Assembly (NCBI GenBank): GCA_016845105.1
Contig: JAERTF010000091.1
Location: 1-47,912 of the forward strand
Direction: 5' to 3'
From: Bacteroidota bacterium
Lineage (GTDB): Bacteria > Bacteroidota > Bacteroidia > Bacteroidales > F082
DNA: 47,912 bases
Shown here: one piece after another, positions 1 to 7,274 of the stretch
Layout: every line of letters starts with the position of its first letter
Numbering within the stretch: position 1 is the first letter of the stretch
Program-made: the position numbers and the translations under genes
The notes under the pieces: model-generated
The model's input: the letters and a program-made list of their open reading frames with translations, nothing else
Told to the model about the DNA's origin: nothing
The model's database searches: none

Positions 1-72
1 TAGACTTGTTGTTGCTAGCATTACAGGAATATGACTAATTACGGATATACAGATTATTTATTATCAAAAGAT

Positions 73-80
73 TATCTTTG
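73..80 (+). promoter_or_regulatory. -7 box (TATCTTTG) of the lpxR-like gene
   Basis: TATCTTTG matches the Bacteroidota -7 consensus TAnnTTTG exactly. It ends four bases before the ATG at 85, so transcription would begin at or next to the start codon. I see no convincing -33 TTG at the usual 19-21 base spacing, which lowers confidence. An upstream in-frame ATG at 31 lies before this box and is therefore a less likely start. Confidence 0.45.
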
Positions 81-84
81 CAGA

Positions 85-1290
85 ATGCTTCGAGTATGCA
101 CATATCTGTTATTGTTTATTATTACGACAGTTTTAATGTCATGCTCACAAAATTCGGAAAACAAGAAAATAGAATCCAGTAGTAATCGAATAACAAGCAG
201 AGTTAATTATCAACAATCCTTAATCAACAATTACAATCAGTTAGAATCATTGGTTGATACTAATACTAAAACTGACTTTATTTACTCATCAAATATTTCT
301 AAGAATGTTGGTGAAATTGTAAACCTAAATATGGGAGAACTTGAACCTAGAAATGAGCACATTAAGATTAATGAGCCAAAGTTTCAAACTTCGAACTGTA
401 CCAAGGAACTAGAAATTAGTAAATCAACAAGGCTACTAAGAGTTGTATTTGACAATGATATTTTTAACAATACAGATTACTACTATACCAATGGTGTAAA
501 CATAGAACTAATTAATCCCATAGCTGAGCATTCACCACTATCACGAATATTACTGGGCTTAAAAAACACTGAACTTGATTTGTATGGATTTTCGATTATG
601 CAAAACATCTATACACCAACCAACCCCGATATTGAAGAAATATCTGTTGGTGACAGACCCTTTTCTGCGTTTTTAACCATTGGTCAATTCCGAGAAAGCT
701 ACAACCTTAACCGTAATCTATCTATAAAAAGTAGCTTAAACTTTGGAGTACTTGGTCCTGCATCCATGGGTGGAGTGGTACAATCATCTATTCATAATAT
801 TGAGCCGGTGGGCTGGAATAATCAAATCAAGAACAATGTCGTAATCGACTATTCAATTAATATTGAAAAAGGAATTATTAGTACTCCACATTATGAACTA
901 AATTTAACAGCAGGGGGTAATATTGGCACAATATTTAACAAAATTAATGGAGGATTTTATACCCGCATTGGTAACTTTACACCAGTTGTTAAGGGTAATT
1001 TCCTAAACTCAAATCAAAAAAATAATAAGTTACAGTTTTGGTTTTTCATAACTGGTAATACAAACTTTGTACTTTATGACGCCACATTACAAGGAGGGTT
1101 AACAGGCAATACTAATTCCTATACAATTAATAGTAATGACATTAGCAGAACTGTGATAAACCTTAGTGTTGGAGTTGCGGCTTATTACAGAAATGCAGGA
1201 ATGGAGATACAGAATTTTTACATATCACCTGAGTTTAAAAATGCATATGACTTTAGATGGGGTCGGATTAAACTAATATTTAAAATTTAA
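85..1290 (+). CDS. LpxR-family lipid A deacylase-like outer membrane protein (DUF2219), lipoprotein-like N-terminus
   Basis: The family removes the 3'-acyloxyacyl chain of lipid A in the outer membrane. Family hallmarks are visible: DNDIFNNTDYYYTNG (residues 123-137, with the conserved Asn-Asp pair and TNG), then a GPxSMGG stretch followed by SIHN with the conserved His (about 237) and GWNNQ (243-247). The rest is rich in alternating beta strands, as expected of a 12-stranded barrel. The start at 85 is chosen because it gives a clean signal sequence ending in LMSC (Cys20), a lipobox-like site, and because a -7 box ends just before it; an in-frame ATG at 31 is the alternative. Between Cys20 and the barrel lie about 95 polar, Asn/Ser-rich residues, longer than the leader of classical LpxR. 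The next gene starts 5 bases after the stop. Family assignment is fairly sure; activity is inferred. Confidence 0.82.
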   Translation: MLRVCTYLLLFIITTVLMSCSQNSENKKIESSSNRITSRVNYQQSLINNYNQLESLVDTNTKTDFIYSSNISKNVGEIVNLNMGELEPRNEHIKINEPKFQTSNCTKELEISKSTRLLRVVFDNDIFNNTDYYYTNGVNIELINPIAEHSPLSRILLGLKNTELDLYGFSIMQNIYTPTNPDIEEISVGDRPFSAFLTIGQFRESYNLNRNLSIKSSLNFGVLGPASMGGVVQSSIHNIEPVGWNNQIKNNVVIDYSINIEKGIISTPHYELNLTAGGNIGTIFNKINGGFYTRIGNFTPVVKGNFLNSNQKNNKLQFWFFITGNTNFVLYDATLQGGLTGNTNSYTINSNDISRTVINLSVGVAAYYRNAGMEIQNFYISPEFKNAYDFRWGRIKLIFKI

Positions 1291-1295
1291 AAAAC

Positions 1296-1601
1296 ATGTC
1301 AGAAGTACCTACTCCCGAAAATGGAAGAAGCAAAGAAATAGATAATGCAAAAATTGAGTTTCCGGTAACTTTCCAATTAAAAGCAGTTATGGATTCCTCT
1401 GTAACAGATGAAAATAATAAAGAAAATATTTCTGCTGTTTTAGAGAGTCTTGAAATTAAAAACAAATGCACAGGTTCGAAAAAAAGCAGTAAGGGCACAT
1501 ATGTGAGTTACAATTATCAGGTTACTCTAATTAGTAAACTACAGCTTGAAACTCTTTATGATAAGCTAAAGGGCGTACCCGGATTAAAGTTTGCAATATG
1601 A
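1296..1601 (+). CDS. DUF493 (YbeD-like) family protein
   Basis: A 101-residue cytosolic protein. The segment FPVTFQLKAV (residues 23-32) followed by SSKGTYVSYNYQVTLIS and LYDKLKGVPGLKFAI fits the YbeD/DUF493 pattern, a small ferredoxin-like regulatory fold with the SSKG-Y strand and a C-terminal xxPGxK strand. The molecular role of the family is not settled. An acidic and Ser-rich 20-residue N-terminus precedes the fold. It begins 5 bases after the lipid A deacylase gene and its TGA stop overlaps the ATG of crcB (ATGA), so it is probably translated in coupling with crcB. Confidence 0.72.
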   Translation: MSEVPTPENGRSKEIDNAKIEFPVTFQLKAVMDSSVTDENNKENISAVLESLEIKNKCTGSKKSSKGTYVSYNYQVTLISKLQLETLYDKLKGVPGLKFAI

Positions 1602-1972
1602 TTCAGAAAATACTTGCGGTTGCAGCAGGAGGGAGTATAGGAGCAGTATTGAGATATTTAATTTTTATATTAAATGATAAAACAAACACCAATACATTTC
1701 CATGGGCAACACTTGCTGTAAACCTAATTGGATCATTTTTAATAGGTTTACTTTGGGGAGTTTTTGATAAATTTTATGTGTCACCAGGTTTACGACTGTT
1801 CCTATTTGTAGGCATACTAGGTAGTTTTACAACATTCTCAGCTTTTGCATTCGATGTTTTCAGTTTAAGCAAAGATGGCAGTTTCAAATACCTAATTATT
1901 TACATCCTCACAACAAATATTATTGGAATATCGTTAGCATTTGTAGGTTATTACATCTCAAGATTTTTATAA
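1598..1972 (+). CDS. crcB: Fluoride channel/exporter CrcB (Fluc)
   Basis: A small inner-membrane protein that lets F- leave the cell as a dual-topology dimer. At 124 residues it has the usual length and four hydrophobic helices. Signature segments are GGSIGAVLRYL (10-20), NLIGSFLIGLLWG (42-54, with the pore Asn) and GSFTTFSAFAFD (75-86, the Phe-box and TTFS region around the central Na+ site). The ATG overlaps the stop of the DUF493 gene and its TAA overlaps the ATG of the next gene, so three genes are translationally coupled. There is no room for a fluoride riboswitch directly in front of crcB; fluoride control, if any, would have to act on the whole operon. Confidence 0.95.
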   Translation: MIQKILAVAAGGSIGAVLRYLIFILNDKTNTNTFPWATLAVNLIGSFLIGLLWGVFDKFYVSPGLRLFLFVGILGSFTTFSAFAFDVFSLSKDGSFKYLIIYILTTNIIGISLAFVGYYISRFL

Positions 1973-2541
1973 TGCATGCAATAGAACCATATTATAGCTG
2001 GCGAAATAACTATATAGCCGCCAACGATTCCGAATCGCCTTTCTTTAAAAGAGAATATAGCGAGTTTACCTTTACTAATTCCGTTTATGATCATTTAATC
2101 CATCCACAATGGGACGAATTTGGTTCACAAACACTTTTCATTAAAATACTAATGGTTAATTATGACCTCCATTATTGTGTTATTGAAATGATGGGCGAAT
2201 GGAATGACCTATTGTATAATGATATTATGTTTCTTTACAGAGATGTTATTGAAAGCTTACTCGAAAGTGGCATAAAATATTTCATCCTGATTGGTGAAAA
2301 CGTCCTTAATTTTCATGCCGATAGTAATGATTATTATGAGGAGTGGTTTAATAACATTGCTGATGGCTGGATTGTTGGTATAAACTTTAGAGATTTTGTA
2401 ATTAAAGAATTTGAAGAAGCCAATATTGATTATTACATTTCTTTCAGCGGTGAGTTCAATGAATTCGTATGGCGAAATCTATTACCCGATCAGCTATTCG
2501 AAAAGGTAAACTCCATAGTTACAAAACGTCTTGAAATTTAA
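1972..2541 (+). CDS. Uncharacterised soluble protein coupled to crcB
   Basis: I do not recognise this 189-residue protein. It is rich in aromatic residues (many Tyr, Trp and Phe) and acidic, with no signal peptide or membrane helix, so it is probably cytosolic. It alternates predicted strands and helices: a strand LFIKILMVN, a helix around residues 78-100 and the strand KYFILIGENVL (about 104-114), suggestive of a small alpha/beta fold. The ATG overlaps the TAA of crcB (TAATG), so its synthesis is tied to that of the fluoride channel. The coupling is the only functional hint; a role in fluoride or ion stress would be inference. Confidence 0.75.
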   Translation: MHAIEPYYSWRNNYIAANDSESPFFKREYSEFTFTNSVYDHLIHPQWDEFGSQTLFIKILMVNYDLHYCVIEMMGEWNDLLYNDIMFLYRDVIESLLESGIKYFILIGENVLNFHADSNDYYEEWFNNIADGWIVGINFRDFVIKEFEEANIDYYISFSGEFNEFVWRNLLPDQLFEKVNSIVTKRLEI

Positions 2542-2563
2542 TCAATTCCATTGTACTATTCAC

Positions 2564-2613
2564 CAAAGTCTAAAGACCAAAGACTAAATACTAAAGACCA
2601 CGAACCAATGACC
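2564..2613 (+). repeat. Degenerate AAAGACC/AAAGACT simple repeat in front of acyP
   Basis: About six imperfect copies of a 7-12 base unit (CAAAGTCT, AAAGACC, AAAGACT, AAATACT, AAAGACC, GAACC-ATGACC) run into the start codon of the acylphosphatase gene, whose ATG sits inside the last copy. The array is open in the acyP frame and would encode a Lys/Asp-rich leader if a TTG at 2551 were used, but the ATG at 2608 is the sensible start. It may act as an A-rich, unstructured ribosome-loading region or be a slippage-prone tract. Confidence 0.6.
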
Positions 2614-2880
2614 AAAAAAGCATCCACAATATCTGTATATGGAAAAGTACAAGGAGTTGGTTTTCGTTATCACACACACAAAAAAGCTCAAGAATTCAAT
2701 ATCGTTGGTTTTGTGAAAAACAAACCCGATGGTTCGGTATATATTGAAGCCCAAGGAGATGAAATTGACCTAGCAACGTTTATTGATTGGTGTAAAGTTG
2801 GACCTTCCTGGTCAAGAGTTATTAATACTAAAACACAAACAATTCCCCTTTTTAACACAATTGGTTTTCATATTAAATAG
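2608..2880 (+). CDS. acyP: Acylphosphatase
   Basis: Hydrolyses carboxyl-phosphate bonds such as acetyl phosphate or carbamoyl phosphate in the cytosol. The 90-residue length is standard. The catalytic signature GKVQGVGFRYHTHKKA (about residues 12-27) carries the phosphate-binding Arg, and FVKNKPDGSVYIEAQG (about 35-50) carries the catalytic Asn. The start at 2608 is chosen because it gives the family's usual short N-terminus; a TTG 57 bases upstream would add a low-complexity leader translated from a DNA repeat. It lies about 65 bases after the crcB-linked unknown gene, so it may be the last gene of that operon or separately transcribed. Confidence 0.93.
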   Translation: MTKKASTISVYGKVQGVGFRYHTHKKAQEFNIVGFVKNKPDGSVYIEAQGDEIDLATFIDWCKVGPSWSRVINTKTQTIPLFNTIGFHIK

Positions 2881-2978
2881 ACATATATTAGCGATTATAT
2901 TCTGTCACAATTGCCAAATCCATCAATCATTTTAATTAACTTTATTACCTTTACAGCCTTAATCTCTAAATTCAAAAT

Positions 2979-4352
2979 ATGGAAAAAGTAAAACAATTTA
3001 TCGAAGATAATAAAGACCGTTTTATGGAGGAATTATTCGAAGCAATACGCATTCCTTCAATATCATCTTTATCAGATCATAAGGATGATATGATTCGCAT
3101 GGCCGAATATTTCAAAAAAAGTTTATTGGATGCCGGTGTTGACAAAGCTGAGGTAATGCCCACAGCTGGCAACCCTGTTGTTTATGGTGAAAAAATTATT
3201 GATCCTTCACTACCAACAGTACTAGTTTATGCACATTATGATGTGATGCCTGTGGACCCAATCGACCTTTGGGACTCACCACCATTTGAACCAGAAATTC
3301 GTGATGGTAAAATATTTGCCCGCGGTGCTGATGACGATAAAGGTCAGGGATTTATGCACATAAAAGCCTTTGAAGCACTAGTGAAAAATGATAAACTTAC
3401 AACAAATGTTAAGTTTATGATTGAAGGAGAAGAAGAAATTGGTTCGGTGAGTCTTGGTGCATTTTGCGATGAGCATAAAAAAATGTTAGAAGCCGATATT
3501 ATTCTTGTTTCAGATACAGGAATGATTGCTGAAGATATTCCTTCAATTACAACCGGACTAAGAGGATTAGCCTATTGGCAAGTTGAAGTTACTGGTCCGA
3601 ATAGAGACTTACATTCAGGCTTATTTGGCGGTGGAGTTGCAAACCCAATTAATGTGTTGGCGAAAATGATAGCTTCCATGACCGACGATGAAGGCAAAGT
3701 AACAATGCCTGGTTTTTATGATGATGTGCTTGTAGCCACTGACAAAGAAAGAGAAATGCTAAACAAAGCTCCTTTCAGTGTGGAAGAGTATAAAGAAGCT
3801 ATTGATGTTGAAGAATTAGATGGAGAAGCCGGATATACTACCATAGAAAGAACTGGTATTCGTCCGTCATTTGATGTATGTGGTATTTGGGGTGGTTATA
3901 CCGGAGAAGGTGCAAAAACTGTTCTTCCTTCAAAAGCATATGCTAAAATCTCTACACGTTTAGTTCCCGATCAAAACAATGAGAAAATAGCAAAGATGTT
4001 TGAGGAATATTTTACAAGCATAGCTCCAAAATCTGTAAAAGTTGTTGTTGATTCACTCCATGGTGGACAGGCGTATGTTTGCCCAATCGATCTTCCTGCA
4101 TACAGAGCTGCTGAGCAAGCATTTGAAAAAGTATATGATAAAACTCCCGTGCCAATGAGAAGTGGTGGTAGTATACCTATAATATCAACATTTGAAGATA
4201 AGCTTGGAACAAAATCAGTTCTTATGGGATTTGGTCTCGAGTCTGATGCAATACACTCACCTAATGAAAATTACCCAGTAGGTAACTTCTATAACGGTAT
4301 CGAAACCATAACTTGGTTTTATCAATATTTTGCCGAAGAAATGAAAAAATAG
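2979..4352 (+). CDS. M20 family metallo-dipeptidase
   Basis: A cytosolic two-metal (usually Zn) exopeptidase of the M20/M28 clan that cleaves dipeptides. Length of 457 residues is normal. Metal ligands and catalytic residues are visible: VYAHYDVMPVDP (His86, catalytic Asp88), the bridging Asp in RGADDDKGQ (115-123), the catalytic base and ligand in IEGEEEIGS (148-156), and a last His in SDAIHSPNENYP near the C-terminus. The dimerisation/lid domain sits between (about 210-330), marked by GPNRDLHSGLFGG. No signal peptide, so it acts inside the cell on imported peptides. It is followed at once by a strong intrinsic terminator and so ends its transcript. The nearest relatives would be the carnosinase/PepV-like dipeptidases of Bacteroidota; exact substrate cannot be told. 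Confidence 0.93.
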   Translation: MEKVKQFIEDNKDRFMEELFEAIRIPSISSLSDHKDDMIRMAEYFKKSLLDAGVDKAEVMPTAGNPVVYGEKIIDPSLPTVLVYAHYDVMPVDPIDLWDSPPFEPEIRDGKIFARGADDDKGQGFMHIKAFEALVKNDKLTTNVKFMIEGEEEIGSVSLGAFCDEHKKMLEADIILVSDTGMIAEDIPSITTGLRGLAYWQVEVTGPNRDLHSGLFGGGVANPINVLAKMIASMTDDEGKVTMPGFYDDVLVATDKEREMLNKAPFSVEEYKEAIDVEELDGEAGYTTIERTGIRPSFDVCGIWGGYTGEGAKTVLPSKAYAKISTRLVPDQNNEKIAKMFEEYFTSIAPKSVKVVVDSLHGGQAYVCPIDLPAYRAAEQAFEKVYDKTPVPMRSGGSIPIISTFEDKLGTKSVLMGFGLESDAIHSPNENYPVGNFYNGIETITWFYQYFAEEMKK

Positions 4353-4381
4353 AAGAAGAATATATTCTTAAATAAATAGCT

Positions 4382-4425
4382 GCTCCTTGTACAATTTCTT
4401 AATGTACAAGGAGCATTTTTTGTTT
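4382..4425 (+). terminator. Rho-independent terminator after the M20 dipeptidase gene
   Basis: A perfect 12-base inverted repeat, GCTCCTTGTACA (4382-4393) and TGTACAAGGAGC (4403-4414), encloses a 9-base loop and is followed by A-TTTTTT-G-TTTT. It lies 30 bases after the stop codon and about 45 bases before the next gene, so it separates the dipeptidase from the T9SS protein gene. Confidence 0.9.
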
Positions 4426-4468
4426 TATAGATTTAGGTTATTTTTAGAAAAATTTTTACTACCAATAA

Positions 4469-7264
4469 ATGAAGTGGATATCATTACTAATATTTCTATC
4501 TATTATTTATACAAACTCAATAGCTCAGGTTAGTGCAGGACCAAATGATACCATTTGTGAAAACGAATCCACAGTTCTGCAAGGCTCAAGCCAAGGTAAT
4601 TACGAATACACATGGACATCCAGTCCTCCTGACCTAACAATTAGCAACCCAAATATCTTAACTCCAACAGTATCACCATCCGAACTCACAACCTATACAC
4701 TTACAGGAAAAGAGGTTACCGATGTAAATCTAATTTCCAATTATGACTTCCAACAAGGATACACTGGTTTTACTAGCGAATATGATTATTGCGATGTTGC
4801 AAATTGCCTCAATGCTGCACCTCCAACAGGTGGATTTGGGATTAACTCTAATCCATCTTTTTTGCACAATGGGTTTCCATCATGTGGCGACCACACAGGT
4901 GGTGGTAATATGATGGTTGCCAATGGTGATGAGTTTAATGATATTACCTTTTATGAAACAACCGTTTCAAATATATCACCAAATACCGATTATGAGTTTT
5001 CAATATGGCTAACTAGTATGGGAGCCTTTTTTACAGCCACTCTGCAATTTGAAATAAATGGCACTGTGATTGGCACAAAACAAGCATCCACAGTAACTTG
5101 TCAATGGAATGAATTTTCAGCGGTTTGGTCATCAGGTTCTGCAACATCAGCAGTTATTAAAATTATCAATATAACAACAGTACTCACAGGATGGGGAAAC
5201 GATTTCGCAATAGATGACATTGCACTCTTCGAGATTATAGAACACACCGATCAATGTGTAGTTAAGGTTAACCAAATTCCAACTTCTACATTTGACCTTC
5301 AGCCCTCTGTATGCATCAACGATACAACAATAATAACATATACCGGGAATGCCTCAGGAAGCGCTTATTACAATTGGGATTTTGGTACCGATATCTTATA
5401 CATCGAGGGTAGTAACGAAGGTCCATATAAAATCCTATGGAATAATCCAGGAACACAAACCATTAGCTTATGGGTTGAATCAGAATGCGTTTCTGCCACA
5501 ACAACTAAAGATATATCCATTATTGACAAACCTGATATTGAGCTTACTGCTGACAATACAAGCATCCCTTACGGCACTAGCACATCATTACATGGAGAGA
5601 TAATATCACCCAGTTTTGTTTCATTTCTTTGGGAACCTTTGGAGTACTTAGAGAATCCAATAGACCTTGAGCCTAAAACAACACCTTTGGTAGCACCTAC
5701 AACTTTTTATTTTCATGTTACTGATAACATAGAAGGATGCTCTAACACAGATTCAATATTAATTGATGTGATAGGTGGGCCGATATCTATTTTATCAACA
5801 ACAGCCTTCCCTGATACTATTTGTAATGGTGAAAGCTCAACAATTGCACTTACAGTTACGGGAGGATCGCAAGTATATTCTGCAAACTGGACTTCAGATC
5901 CGTCTGGATTTAGCCACACTGGTCCCGAATTATCATTACCTGTTTCTCCACTTGAAACAACAACATATTTAATTGATGTAAATGATGGATATGATACTCT
6001 TAGTTCATCAATTAACGTTGTAGTTATTAATGACACATACATAGTAAACCAACCCATTGATCAAACTTTAATCTCCGGAACCAGTGCATCATTTTCAATT
6101 GATTCTGAATTTGCAACCTTCTTTCAATGGCAAATTAGTTACGACAATGGTATTACGTGGGTTGACTTAAGTAATGGAAGTGAATATAGTGGAGTACTTT
6201 CTCAAAACCTAACAATTAATCCTGTAACAAATATTATGAATGGCAACATGTTTAGGTGTAATATTTCAGGAAACTGCAATAATATCATAAGTACCACAGC
6301 ATCACTAACTGTTTATGATTCACCAGATTTTATTTCAAATCTCAGTAATAATGAAATATGCGAAGGGGACAATGTGAGTTCATCTTGTATGGTAGGTAAC
6401 TTCGTACAAATAACCCAATTTGATTTCTCAATCGAATATGATAATAGCTTGTTGGAATTTACAGAACTAGTTGATATAACAACGGAATTAGTTGACGACA
6501 TTGTATATCAGGTTAGTGGCACAACCATAAACATCAGCTGGTTATCAACACAAGGTATTACCATAGGCGATGGTGAAATATTTAAGATATCATTTAAGGC
6601 TTTGGCTAATGGCACCTCAGACATATCATGGGATACACAAAATAATACAGTCATAAACCAAGTTGGTGTGGCGCCTGATTTAATATTAAGCAACGGGAGA
6701 ATAATAATTAATCCTCTCCCTACTCCTGTTGATTTAATTTCGTCAAGTACAGACACAGTGAATGTTGTAGATGAAATAAAAATAACACTAACAGCTGTGG
6801 GCGGGAGTGGTAACACATTGGTATGGGCATTGGATAATTGCAATGGTGATACAGTTGCAATAGGAAGCCCAATTGAAATTACAAGACCTATTACTACATC
6901 CAACTATTATGCCTACTGGGTTAACCAATGTGGAAAAAGCACCTGTTTAAGCACTAAAATAACCATACTATATGATTTCGAAGTTGGGTTTCCAAATGCA
7001 TTTACACCAAACTCAGATGGCAATAATGATGAGTTTAATGTAGTAAGTAATGCGACTCTTATCAATTTTAATTTGCAAATATTTAACAGAAATGGTTTGC
7101 TAATATTCGAAACCAACGATCAATATAATGGATGGGATGGAACATATAAAAACGATCGTTTATCAACCGGAACTTATGTTTGGAAAGTATCCTACAATGC
7201 AACCTTAACGGGATCAAATGTTGAGGTAGTAACTAAAACAGGTACTGTTACTTTAATAAATTAA
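4469..7264 (+). CDS. T9SS type B sorting domain protein with CBM-like, PKD/Ig-like and cohesin-like domains
   Basis: A 931-residue secreted protein. Residues 1-20 are a Sec signal peptide ending SIAQ. About 22-85 is an Ig-like repeat of the kind found in gliding-associated proteins (GPNDTICENESTVLQGS). Residues 88-256 form a jelly-roll-like module (NLISNYDFQQGYTGF to WGNDFAIDDIALFE) resembling carbohydrate-binding modules. Then come PKD/Ig-like repeats (about 280-620), and 628-748 resembles a cohesin fold (ITQFDFSIEYDNSLLEF and GDGEIFKISFKAL). Residues 840-931 (FPNAFTPNSDGNNDEF, NRNGLLIF, NGWDGTY, STGTYVWKVSY) are the gliding-motility-associated T9SS type B sorting domain. It should cross the outer membrane through T9SS and stay at or leave the cell surface. 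No catalytic domain is visible, so an adhesin or structural role is likely. It is isolated by the upstream terminator and is convergent with the next gene, only 10 bases away. Confidence 0.88.
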   Translation: MKWISLLIFLSIIYTNSIAQVSAGPNDTICENESTVLQGSSQGNYEYTWTSSPPDLTISNPNILTPTVSPSELTTYTLTGKEVTDVNLISNYDFQQGYTGFTSEYDYCDVANCLNAAPPTGGFGINSNPSFLHNGFPSCGDHTGGGNMMVANGDEFNDITFYETTVSNISPNTDYEFSIWLTSMGAFFTATLQFEINGTVIGTKQASTVTCQWNEFSAVWSSGSATSAVIKIINITTVLTGWGNDFAIDDIALFEIIEHTDQCVVKVNQIPTSTFDLQPSVCINDTTIITYTGNASGSAYYNWDFGTDILYIEGSNEGPYKILWNNPGTQTISLWVESECVSATTTKDISIIDKPDIELTADNTSIPYGTSTSLHGEIISPSFVSFLWEPLEYLENPIDLEPKTTPLVAPTTFYFHVTDNIEGCSNTDSILIDVIGGPISILSTTAFPDTICNGESSTIALTVTGGSQVYSANWTSDPSGFSHTGPELSLPVSPLETTTYLIDVNDGYDTLSSSINVVVINDTYIVNQPIDQTLISGTSASFSIDSEFATFFQWQISYDNGITWVDLSNGSEYSGVLSQNLTINPVTNIMNGNMFRCNISGNCNNIISTTASLTVYDSPDFISNLSNNEICEGDNVSSSCMVGNFVQITQFDFSIEYDNSLLEFTELVDITTELVDDIVYQVSGTTINISWLSTQGITIGDGEIFKISFKALANGTSDISWDTQNNTVINQVGVAPDLILSNGRIIINPLPTPVDLISSSTDTVNVVDEIKITLTAVGGSGNTLVWALDNCNGDTVAIGSPIEITRPITTSNYYAYWVNQCGKSTCLSTKITILYDFEVGFPNAFTPNSDGNNDEFNVVSNATLINFNLQIFNRNGLLIFETNDQYNGWDGTYKNDRLSTGTYVWKVSYNATLTGSNVEVVTKTGTVTLIN

Positions 7265-7274
7265 GATGAAAGTA

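Noticed and set aside
1500-1600. A fluoride riboswitch directly in front of crcB
   Set aside because: The crcB start overlaps the preceding coding sequence, so there is no untranslated leader, and I see no crcB-motif RNA upstream of the operon.
5349-7116. Overlapping reading frames of 60-130 codons within the T9SS type B gene, and similar frames inside other large genes
   Set aside because: They have no recognisable domains, no promoter or ribosome site and lie wholly inside well-supported genes in other frames.
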